From NCBI RefSeq assembly GCF_014645895.1, contig NZ_BMMP01000010.1, positions 62,001 through 126,000 on the forward strand: 64,000 nt of DNA. Direction: 5' to 3'. How positions within the stretch are numbered: position 1 is the first letter of the stretch; the number at the start of each line of letters is the position of its first letter. The stretch is from Streptomyces daqingensis (lineage in GTDB: Bacteria; Actinomycetota; Actinomycetes; Streptomycetales; Streptomycetaceae). The notes beneath the pieces were generated by a model that was not told the DNA's origin, did no database searches, and worked only from the letters and a program-made list of their open reading frames with translations. This document shows, piece after piece, positions 16,297-23,255 of the stretch. The translations under genes and the position numbers were made by a program.

Positions 16297-16341
16297 GACG
16301 CCGGCACCCCGGACCGTCCCGGCCGCGCCGCCGAACAAGAA

Positions 16342-16376
16342 GGTCCGCGGCTCTCCCCTGGGGAGCACCGCGGACC
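16342..16376. terminator. Bulged bidirectional hairpin
   Basis: Outer stem 16342-16350 with 16368-16376 (9 bp) and inner stem 16353-16358 with 16360-16365. Located between the plus-strand regulator and a minus-strand short ORF. Confidence 0.7.
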
Positions 16377-16430
16377 GGTCTTCGTATCAGGTGCGCGCGA
16401 CCGTTCCACAGCGTGGCCGCGCGGGCACAC

Positions 16431-16586
16431 TCAGTCGATGCCGCGCCAGATGTGGGGCTCGAAGCCGGGCTCTTCCTCGTCGTCCACGCCGGCCAGCAGC
16501 CACAGCGGCGCTTCCAGCGGCAGGCTCAGCTCCTCTCCGAAAAAGGCGCTCTCCATGGGTGACCGTGACTGGATGGCCGTGGTCAT
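16431..16586 (-). CDS. Short acidic protein (51 residues), unknown
   Basis: ATG 16586 to TGA 16431. The peptide has a Ser/Thr-rich start, a middle with SLPLEAPLWLLAGVDDEEE and ends HIWRGID. Third codon positions are almost all G or C and the ORF ends 55 bp before a hairpin, both signs of a real gene. The ribosome site is weak (GAAG close to the ATG; GGGGAG farther up). It stands where a DUF397 partner of the neighbouring XRE gene would often be, but it is on the opposite strand and not similar. Function unknown. Confidence 0.5.
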   Translation of the reverse strand: MTTAIQSRSPMESAFFGEELSLPLEAPLWLLAGVDDEEEPGFEPHIWRGID

Positions 16587-16824
16587 TCTTCGTCAACTCC
16601 CCTGTGAAACTCGGGCGCAGGGCCGTACGGCCCCGTAGTCGCGACCGCCTCCCCGTAAGGCTCCCGCACTCCGATTCTGACCTGCGGAAGCACGTCTCGC
16701 AGCCCGACGGAACAGAGCGGCACGCCGTGCCGTGAGCAGGGGCGGGCGGCACGGCCGGGGCCCGCCCGGGCACGCCCCGGGGAGATGCCTGGCAGGGGCC
16801 GGTGTCGCGGCGCCGGGAAGACGA

Positions 16825-17289
16825 TCAGCCGGCGAGCCGCGCGGGGAAGCCACCCGTCGCAATCGGCCCCCAGTGCCGCGGCGTGATCCGGATCAGCGAC
16901 TTGCCCTGCTTCAGCATCGCGGCCCGGTACTCGTCCCAGTCGGGGTGCTCACCGGAGATGTTGCGGAAGTACTCCACCAGCGGTTCGACCGACTCGGGAC
17001 TGTCGATCACCTCGGCGTCCCCGTCGATCTGCACCCAGGGGCCGTTCCACTCGTCGGAGAGGACGACGACGCTGACGCGCGGGTCCCGCCGGGCGTTGTG
17101 CGTCTTGGCCCGCTCCGGATACGTCGAGACGACGATGCGCCCCGAGTCGTCCACGCCGCACGTCAGCGGCGACGCCTGCGGCGAGCCGTCGGATCGCCGG
17201 GTGATCAGCAGGGCGCGGTGGCGCGGGCGGACGAAGTCGAGCAGGCCGGGCAGCTCGACGCGGGTGTTGGTGGCGACGGAAGGGCTCAT
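16825..17289 (-). CDS. PPOX-class (pyridoxamine oxidase-like fold) F420-dependent enzyme
   Basis: 154 residues with the split-barrel PPOX pattern: RHRALLITRRSDGSPQASPL, then RVSVVVLSDEWNGPWVQIDG, then PLVEYFRNISGEHPDWDEY. This last combination is typical of the actinobacterial F420-dependent subgroup. These reduce or oxidise small molecules using deazaflavin; the substrate cannot be told from sequence. It stands alone, read toward the 51-residue ORF, with about 90 bp to the metallopeptidase-like gene behind it. Confidence 0.85.
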   Translation of the reverse strand: MSPSVATNTRVELPGLLDFVRPRHRALLITRRSDGSPQASPLTCGVDDSGRIVVSTYPERAKTHNARRDPRVSVVVLSDEWNGPWVQIDGDAEVIDSPESVEPLVEYFRNISGEHPDWDEYRAAMLKQGKSLIRITPRHWGPIATGGFPARLAG

Positions 17290-17383
17290 GCGGCCGAACG
17301 TACGTCATGCGGCGCGTTCACTGAACCCGTGCCGCCGCGCGCCCGTACCGCGTCCCGCCCCGCCGGGCTCGCGGCCCCGTGGC

Positions 17384-18307
17384 TCAGGTGTCGCACTCCA
17401 GCACCGTGCGGCAGAGTCCGCAGCGCGCCCGGACCCTTCCGCGCACCGGCACCCTGATGCGCTGGTTGCAGACGGGGCAGGGGAAGGAGACCCGCATCGG
17501 CGAACGGCCCTCGAAGGCGTACCCGTCACCGTCCACCGCCCGCGCCGGAGGAGCCGGCTGCGTCTGCGCCCGGCGGCGGTCCCTGACGTAGCGGCGGCGC
17601 TCCGCCCAGCCGGCCCCCTCCAGAGGCGGCCGTGCGGCCTCCGCGCGCGCCAGGGCCCTGCCCTCCACGTACGCCTCGTACGCCTGCGGGCTGGTGAACC
17701 ACACCGCGGGGTCCTCACCGGTCAGGGCGGCCCGCTTCGCCAGGACGTAGCCGTACTCCTCCGGCGTGAGGTAGCCCAGCTTCTGCGACGTGAGCGGGTC
17801 CTGCCGGAAGGCGTCCAGCAGCAGCCAGCCCGCCCCCAGGTACGTGGTCGCGGTGTCCGTGAGGATCTCGTCGTCCTCGGTCCCGTCGAAGGAGAGCCCC
17901 AGGCGGTGCAGGAAGACGTGCGCCACCTCGTGCGCGAGTGCCGCTCCGATGTCCCGGCGGTGCTTCGTGAACCGGGCGTTGAGCTCCACGAAGTACTCGG
18001 GCCCCGCTGTGAGTTCGACGTGCGCGGCGTCCCGCATCCCGCTCCGGAAGGAGACGGCGACACGGGCGTCCGGCAGGCGGAAGTGGTGCACCATCACGCG
18101 GGCGATGCGCTGCGCGCCGTCGAGGAGGTCCTCGGAGTCGGAGAACGCCACGTCGCTGGGGAGCACGCTGGCCTCGAACCGCCGCAGCCCGTCCTCCGGG
18201 AGCCGCCGGTGGAGCGCCGTGATCGCGGCCCGGACGGTGCCCAGGTGAGGGAACCCGCGCCGCACAGGGGCCCCGGGGGCTCTGCCTCCCGCATCCCGTG
18301 CCGCCAT
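17384..18307 (-). CDS. HExxH metallopeptidase-like protein with C-terminal zinc ribbon
   Basis: 307 residues from ATG 18307, chosen because GGGGGTGG lies upstream; a GTG 36 bases earlier is possible. The core has HEVAHVFLH in a helix preceded by HVELTAGPEYFVELN, the look of a zinc-peptidase active site. The C-terminus carries a CPVCNQ...CGLC pair of Cys motifs like a zinc ribbon, separated by an Arg/Pro-rich linker. No signal peptide, so it is probably cytoplasmic. I do not recognise a characterised family. The DNA upstream turns directly into transposase remnants. Confidence 0.7.
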   Translation of the reverse strand: MAARDAGGRAPGAPVRRGFPHLGTVRAAITALHRRLPEDGLRRFEASVLPSDVAFSDSEDLLDGAQRIARVMVHHFRLPDARVAVSFRSGMRDAAHVELTAGPEYFVELNARFTKHRRDIGAALAHEVAHVFLHRLGLSFDGTEDDEILTDTATTYLGAGWLLLDAFRQDPLTSQKLGYLTPEEYGYVLAKRAALTGEDPAVWFTSPQAYEAYVEGRALARAEAARPPLEGAGWAERRRYVRDRRRAQTQPAPPARAVDGDGYAFEGRSPMRVSFPCPVCNQRIRVPVRGRVRARCGLCRTVLECDT

Positions 18308-18351
18308 CGGCACCACCCCCGCAGTCCGTCGGTCCCCTGCCACTTTACGTG

Positions 18352-18571
18352 CGCGGCCGCCGCGGCCTCGTCAGCGTTCGCGGCGCTGGCCGAACCGGCC
18401 TCCAGGACCTACTACGACAAGAAGATCTCCCATGGAAAGCACCACACCCAAGCCCTCCTCTGCCTCGCGAGACGACGAGCCGACCTGCTCGTCGCGATGC
18501 TCCGCGACGGCACCCTCCTCGACCCCGAGCCCCCACAGCTTGACGAAACCCATAGGGACACCCCCGGCTGA
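18352..18571 (+). pseudogene. IS110-type transposase, C-terminal remnant
   Basis: The plus-strand frame ending at 18571 reads ALAEPASRTYYDKK, HTQALLCLARRR and LLVAMLRDGT, the C-terminal end of IS110/IS116/IS902 transposases. The catalytic and N-terminal parts are missing, and the frame upstream is only the antisense of the metallopeptidase gene. A clearly truncated relic. Confidence 0.75.
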
Positions 18572-18730
18572 CCACCGCTGTCCCGACGGCCGGACACCCT
18601 CGCACGCTCGGCCCGGACACCGCTCGACTGTGCCGGCCCGCGCCACGGCACTTGCAGGCGACTTCGATCAACTGGCGCTGCACACAACGCAGTTCAACGG
18701 GTACAAGATGTCCAACCGCAAGGAGGAACC

Positions 18731-19036
18731 GTGAATCCACGCATCACCCGCCGTCCTGCCGCCGTGCTCATCGCCGCGGTCGCCGCCACCGCTGCCCTGA
18801 CCCTCACCGCAGGATGCGACGGCAAGAGCAAGGACTGCGACAAACGCGATAAGGGCGCCCCCACCCGTACCACCTTCCAGGAAGACGCGAAGTCCGCCTC
18901 TCTCACCAAGACAAGCGGTGGCACGAGTGGCAGCCGGGGCGGCACCACCAGCGGAGGAAACAAGGGAGGCAAGGGCGGCACCACCAATGCCGGACTTACC
19001 GCAGGCCACGGCAAGAACAACGGCTGCGACGACTGA
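18731..19036 (+). CDS. Small Gly/Lys-rich lipoprotein
   Basis: 101 residues from GTG 18731 with AAGGAGG immediately upstream. The signal sequence ends in lipobox LTAGC (Cys29). The mature part is short, with two further Cys near the start, then Gly/Ser/Thr/Lys-rich low-complexity sequence and a final GCDD. It sits between transposase relics but has an intact start, ribosome site and stop, so it appears functional. No family recognised. Confidence 0.65.
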   Translation: MNPRITRRPAAVLIAAVAATAALTLTAGCDGKSKDCDKRDKGAPTRTTFQEDAKSASLTKTSGGTSGSRGGTTSGGNKGGKGGTTNAGLTAGHGKNNGCDD

Positions 19037-19056
19037 CGCGAGTTTCGAATCAGGTG

Positions 19057-19123
19057 GAGCCATCCGTTGATGGCTGTGATGTGCAAGGTGGCCAGGTAGC
19101 GGACTGCGAGTTCGTCGAAGCGG
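19057..19123 (-). pseudogene. IS5-type transposase, C-terminal remnant
   Basis: On the minus strand this reads RFDELAVRYLATLHITAING followed by WL, closely matching the end of Streptomyces IS5-type (IS1647-like) transposases (RFDKLAVRY...AINEWL). Only about 22 residues remain and the normal stop is lost. Confidence 0.6.
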
Positions 19124-19141
19124 GGCCGCTGCCGCCCGGTG

Positions 19142-19310
19142 TCGGCTCGGCCGTGATCTCGTCCGTCAGCTCCAGGGTGCGTAGTGCGTGCGGCATGGTG
19201 CGGGTCGCGTCCGTCCGCGATCACTGCGGCATCCTTCGCGTCGGTCTTGCCCCACCCGGGTGGAGGTCGGCGGTCCGCCGCTCGGCGTCGAAAGCGGGCA
19301 TCTGCTCCGG
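19142..19310 (-). pseudogene. IS110-type transposase, N-terminal remnant with frameshifts
   Basis: In three successive frames the minus strand gives MPAFDAERRTADLHPG, then GKTDAKDAAVIAD (the DEDD-region motif of IS110 transposases), then ATRTMPHALRTLELTDEIT. At least two frameshifts separate them. It is in opposite orientation to the C-terminal IS110 piece at 18352-18571. Confidence 0.65.
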
Positions 19311-19324
19311 TACCCCTGCGGTAC

Positions 19325-19644
19325 TGCGGTCCCTGGAGTGGCCCGGATCGCGCCGGGTCCTGCGCGTCCTGGCCGAGATCACGGAGACCGCGCCGCGGGA
19401 GGCGCTCAGCGCCGCAGCCGGCCTGCTGGGCGGGCTCGCGCCGGCGGCCGCACAGGTCCTCCTGCACGGCGAAGACACCGCCGCGTGGCCCGTCCTGCGG
19501 GCTCGCGGCCTCCCGCCGCCTGGATGCCCGTATCGGCCTGGAAGACGTGCTCCATCTCCCCGGCGGGGCCCCGCGCCGGGCAACGCCGCCCTCGTGCGCG
19601 CGGCACGCGAGATCATTCAGCAGGCACCGCCGGGCACGCGGTAG
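19325..19644 (+). pseudogene. BKACE (DUF849) beta-keto acid cleavage enzyme, C-terminal remnant
   Basis: Reads AAQVLLHGEDTAAWPVLRA in one frame, LDARIGLEDVLHLPGG in the next, then PGNAALVRAAREI back in the first. This is the conserved C-terminus of 3-keto-5-aminohexanoate cleavage-type enzymes broken by two compensating frameshifts near 19500 and 19567. The N-terminal two thirds are absent and the left border abuts the IS110 relic. Confidence 0.6.
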
Positions 19645-19894
19645 CGAGACGGCGGCTCTGACCCCGTCACAGGTACCGCCCTGGTGAACGCCCGCTCACG
19701 GCCGCGCAGTTGCCCTCCCGTCGTCCACGCTGGTCCACCGGGGCGGAGGCTCAGGGGGAGGCCGGACGACCGGACCGGTCACGACCCGGTACGCCCCCAG
19801 GGCCGTGCCGCGCCACGCGCCGCGGCGGCATAGGGTCGGGGCGGGCGTAGCAGGCAGGCACCGCCCGGCACCACACGGGTCGATCTGGAACGGC

Positions 19895-20239
19895 ATGGCG
19901 ATGACTCACGACACCCCGGGCAGCACCGGTGAGAGCACGACCGAAGGCATCGAGGAGTCGGTACGGGAGGAGCTGCTCGCGCTGCGCGACAGCATCGACA
20001 ACATCGACGCGGCCGTGGTGCACATGCTCGCGGAACGCTTCAAGTGCACCCAGCGCGTCGGGAGGCTCAAGGCCGACCACGACCTTCCGCCCGCCGACCC
20101 GGCGCGGGAGGCGCGCCAGATCGCCCGCCTGCGGGAGCTGGCGGTCTCCGCGAAACTCGACCCCGCCTTCGCGGAGAAGCTGCTGAACTTCGTCATCGCC
20201 GAAGTGATCAGGCACCACGAGACGATGGCCCGCTCCTGA
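19895..20239 (+). CDS. Chorismate mutase (AroQ class)
   Basis: 114 residues; converts chorismate to prephenate for Phe/Tyr synthesis. All-helical AroQ pattern: LLALRDSIDNIDAAVVHMLAERF, then TQRVGRLKADHDLP and a final VIAEVIRHHE helix. The Arg/Lys/Asp positions of the active site (Arg in LRDSID, Arg in ERF, Lys in GRLKADH) are retained. ATG 19895 is used; ATG 19901 is an alternative. It converges with pyruvate kinase 36 bp away. Confidence 0.9.
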   Translation: MAMTHDTPGSTGESTTEGIEESVREELLALRDSIDNIDAAVVHMLAERFKCTQRVGRLKADHDLPPADPAREARQIARLRELAVSAKLDPAFAEKLLNFVIAEVIRHHETMARS

Positions 20240-20275
20240 ACGGGAGGATGCAGGCGTCCCCCGCGGAGACCGGAG

Positions 20276-21715
20276 TCACCTCTTCGGGGCGTCGTCCTCG
20301 CCGATGTGGTGGACGCGCACGAGGTTGGTCGACCCGGGCACGCCCGGCGGCGACCCGGCGGTGATCACGACGAGGTCGCCCTTCTGGCAGCGGCCCAGCC
20401 TCAGCAGCTGCTCGTCGACCTGCTCGACCATCTCGTCGGTGGTCTGCACGGTCGGGCCGACGAAGGACTCCACGCCCCAGGTCAGGTTGAGCTGGGCGCT
20501 CGTGGACGGGTCCGGGGTGAAGGCGAGCACCGGCACGGGGGAGCGGTAGCGGGACAGGCGGCGCACCGTGTCCCCGGACTGCGTGAACGCGACGAGGAAC
20601 TTCGCCCCGAGGAAGTCGCCCATCTCCGCCGCGGCCCGCGCGACGGCGCCGCCCTGCGTGCGCGGCTTGCTGTGCTCGGTGAGCGGCGGCAGGCCCTTGG
20701 AGAGCATGTCCTCCTCGGCCGCCTCGACGATGAGGCCCATCGTCTTCACCACCTGTACGGGGTGCCTCCCGACGCTGGTCTCGCCGGAGAGCATCACCGC
20801 GTCCGTACCGTCCATCACCGCGTTGGCGACGTCGGAGACCTCGGCACGCGTCGGCCTGGACGAGTCGATCATGGATTCCAGCATCTGCGTGGCCACGATG
20901 ACGGGCTTCGCGTTGCGCCGGCACAGCTTGATCGCGCGCTTCTGCACCAGCGGCACCGACTCAAGGGGCATCTCCACACCCAGGTCTCCCCGGGCGACCA
21001 TCACGCCGTCGAACGCGTCCACGACGGACTCCAGGTTCGAGACGCCCTGCGGCTTCTCCAGCTTCGCGATCACGGGGAGGAACCGGCCCTCCTCCGCCAT
21101 GATGCGGTGGACCTCCTTCACGTCGTGCCCGCTGCGCACGAAGGAGAGGGCGATGACGTCCGCACCGGTGCGCAGCGCCCAGCGCAGGTCCTCGACGTCC
21201 TTCTCGGAGAGCGCCGGAACGGATACCGCGACGCCCGGCAGGTTGAGGCCCTTGTGGTCGGAGACCATGCCGCCCTCGACGACCACGGTCCGCACGGCGG
21301 GACCGTCGACGGCGACGACCTCCAGCGTCACGCGGCCGTCGTCGACGAGGATCCGCTCGCCCGCCGAGACGTCTGCGGCCAGACCGGAGTAGGTCGTTCC
21401 ACAGCGGGAGCGGTCGCCCTCGACGTTCTCCTCGACGGTGATGGCGAACTCGTCGCCGCGTTCAAGGAGTACCGGCCCTTCACGGAAACACCCCAGCCGA
21501 ATCTTCGGGCCTTGAAGATCAGCAAGGACGCCGACGCTGCGGCCCGCCTCCTCCGCGGCCTTGCGGACCCGGTGGTAGCGCTCCTCGTGCTCGGCGTGCG
21601 AGCCATGGCTCATGTTGAGGCGGGCCACGTCCATACCCGCGTCGACGAGCGCCTTGATCTGCTCGTACGAGTTGGTGGCGGGACCCAGTGTGCTGACGAT
21701 CTTTGCGCGGCGCAT
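20276..21715 (-). CDS. pyk: Pyruvate kinase
   Basis: 479 residues, full length for bacterial pyruvate kinase; last glycolytic step, PEP + ADP to pyruvate + ATP. Recognisable parts are the N-terminal KIVSTLGP, RLNMSHGSH, AKLEK with the catalytic Lys, RGDLGVEMP and the ATQMLESMI helix; the C-terminal allosteric domain includes AFTQSGDTVRRLSRYR. Monocistronic, start ATG 21715. An AT-rich near-palindrome about 80 bp upstream may be regulatory. Confidence 0.97.
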   Translation of the reverse strand: MRRAKIVSTLGPATNSYEQIKALVDAGMDVARLNMSHGSHAEHEERYHRVRKAAEEAGRSVGVLADLQGPKIRLGCFREGPVLLERGDEFAITVEENVEGDRSRCGTTYSGLAADVSAGERILVDDGRVTLEVVAVDGPAVRTVVVEGGMVSDHKGLNLPGVAVSVPALSEKDVEDLRWALRTGADVIALSFVRSGHDVKEVHRIMAEEGRFLPVIAKLEKPQGVSNLESVVDAFDGVMVARGDLGVEMPLESVPLVQKRAIKLCRRNAKPVIVATQMLESMIDSSRPTRAEVSDVANAVMDGTDAVMLSGETSVGRHPVQVVKTMGLIVEAAEEDMLSKGLPPLTEHSKPRTQGGAVARAAAEMGDFLGAKFLVAFTQSGDTVRRLSRYRSPVPVLAFTPDPSTSAQLNLTWGVESFVGPTVQTTDEMVEQVDEQLLRLGRCQKGDLVVITAGSPPGVPGSTNLVRVHHIGEDDAPKR

Positions 21716-21792
21716 ATGACGAGCCTACGACTTACCGATGGGTATGGACCGGCCTCAAGGGGAGTCGCCAACGTCCGCCACGCAAAGGTGCA

Positions 21793-21807
21793 TTGACAAC
21801 TTGTAAA
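21793..21807. promoter_or_regulatory. AT-rich near-palindrome upstream of pyk
   Basis: The 15-mer TTGACAACTTGTAAA is symmetric at all but one pair of positions besides its centre (TTnACAAnTTGTnAA) and lies 78 bp before pyk. It is conspicuous in this GC-rich DNA and could be an operator or a promoter element. Confidence 0.35.
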
Positions 21808-21894
21808 GTGCGCGGCCGCTCGCTCTGATGAGCGCCGGATGCGGTGCGCCGCGTCGCCGGGCCGGCACCCGGCGACGCCACCGGCCCCCGGCCG

Positions 21895-22605
21895 TCAGAG
21901 CGCCGGGCGGCTCATCACGAACCGCGCGTTCACCTGCGCATGGACCCGCTGCCGCCGCGGCTCCAGGTCCAGTGCGGGAGCCCCCTCCGGGGCGGCTCCG
22001 CCGTAGGAGGCGGTGCGCATTCCCATGGGTGGCGGCGGCGCCGGGCTCTCCGCGCCCTGGTCCGCCAGCTCCACCAGCGCCACCAGATCCGCGCCCAGCG
22101 CCCCCGCGTACTCGCGGGCCCTGGTGACGGCCTCGCGGACCGCCTGCTGACGTGCCTCCCTGTGCGCGGGGGAGTCGGGGCGCAGCGCCCACCAGGGGCC
22201 GGAGACCCTGGTCATCTCCAGGTCGGCGAGGCGCGTGGTCATCTCCCCGAGCGCGGTGAAGTCGCCGACGGTCACCGAGATCTGCACGCGCCCGTTGTAG
22301 CAGCGGACGCGCTCCCTGCGGCCCTTCTCCGCCAGTTCGGGCGTGACGGAGAAGGAGCCGGTGGAGAGCTTCTCGACGGCCTCGCCGTAGCTCTTGACCA
22401 GTTCCAGCACCTCGGAGTTGCGCCGGGTCAGCATCTTCAGGGCGTCGCGGCGGCCGGTCCCACGGGAGGCGACCTGCACCGAGATGTTCGCGACCTCCGG
22501 GTCGAACTCGAGGCTCGCCTCGCCGCGGACTGCGACGCGCGGCTCGTCCGGAGTCCCGTACGGAACGGGGCCGGACTCTGCTGTGTGACCAGGGGTGTTC
22601 GTCAT
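21895..22605 (-). CDS. SIMPL-domain (DUF541) protein
   Basis: 236 residues. The SIMPL pattern is seen as VAVRGEASLEFDPEVANISVQVASRG at the start, a central YNGRVQISVTV strand and a conserved REARQQAVREAVTRAREYA helix. Unlike many relatives it has no evident signal peptide. The C-terminal 40 residues are Pro/Ala/Gly-rich before a last strand. It follows the VOC gene by 47 bp and is probably co-transcribed with it. Family function is poorly defined (linked to oxidative stress and signalling). Confidence 0.85.
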   Translation of the reverse strand: MTNTPGHTAESGPVPYGTPDEPRVAVRGEASLEFDPEVANISVQVASRGTGRRDALKMLTRRNSEVLELVKSYGEAVEKLSTGSFSVTPELAEKGRRERVRCYNGRVQISVTVGDFTALGEMTTRLADLEMTRVSGPWWALRPDSPAHREARQQAVREAVTRAREYAGALGADLVALVELADQGAESPAPPPPMGMRTASYGGAAPEGAPALDLEPRRQRVHAQVNARFVMSRPAL

Positions 22606-22652
22606 GCGGCCACTCTGGCAGACCTCCGCGTGTCGTGCGGTCGATCCCCGGA

Positions 22653-23021
22653 TCACCCCGGCAGGTGGCACACCGCCTCGACGTTGTTCCCGTCCGGGTC
22701 GCGCACGAAGGCCCCGTAGTACGACTCGTGGTACTCGGGCCACAGCCGGGGTGCGTGCAGCACTTCCGCGCCGGCGGCGACAGCGGCCTTGTGGAAGGCG
22801 TCGACCGTCTCCCGGTCGGAGGCCGTGAACGCGATATGGATCTCGCGCGCCTGCCCCTGACCGCCCGCGGGGCCCAGCCAGAAGGCCGGGGCCGCTCTGC
22901 CGTAGCCGACGACGTCCCCGAAGTCGAGGATGCGGGTCGCCCCGAGCGGCTCCAGAACGGTGTCGTAGAAGGCCGCTGCGGCGGCAGGGTCCTGCGCCTG
23001 AATCGAAATGTGATCGAACAT
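22653..23021 (-). CDS. VOC superfamily (glyoxalase/dioxygenase-like) protein
   Basis: 122 residues beginning FDHISIQAQD and ending VRDPDGNNVEAVCH, the two halves of the vicinal-oxygen-chelate fold with metal-ligand positions His4, His67 and Glu117-type residues. Single-domain, cytoplasmic. Substrate not predictable. ATG 23021 is used because the conserved first strand begins right after it. Confidence 0.88.
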   Translation of the reverse strand: MFDHISIQAQDPAAAAAFYDTVLEPLGATRILDFGDVVGYGRAAPAFWLGPAGGQGQAREIHIAFTASDRETVDAFHKAAVAAGAEVLHAPRLWPEYHESYYGAFVRDPDGNNVEAVCHLPG

Positions 23022-23100
23022 CCCTGTAGTGTTCCACCACGTCGATCTCCTGTCAGCCGCTTCGGCCCATTCACGCGGCGCCACCCAGCGCCGCCGCCCC

Positions 23101-23184
23101 ACGCGCTCCCGACGCCTCGCCTCGCCCCACGCGCTCCCGACGCCTCGCCTCGCCCCACGCGCTCCCGACGCCTCGCCTCGCCCC
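23101..23184. repeat. Three perfect tandem copies of a 28-bp unit
   Basis: Copies at 23101-23128, 23129-23156 and 23157-23184 are identical, with a 5-base partial copy before. The unit length is not a multiple of three and the block lies between the VOC gene and desB, so it is non-coding. Confidence 0.95.
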
Positions 23185-23255
23185 GCGCCGGACGACGCCG
23201 CCCTGACGTCGACGTCGCGGGAAGCCAGGGCGCGGAAGCACCGCGGAGCGGACGC

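Noticed and set aside
18371-18553. 60-codon minus-strand ORF with good codon bias
   Set aside because: It is the complement of the IS110 C-terminal relic, which explains its composition.
23101-23184. 28-bp repeats considered as a CRISPR array
   Set aside because: The copies are directly adjacent with no spacers and no cas genes are present.
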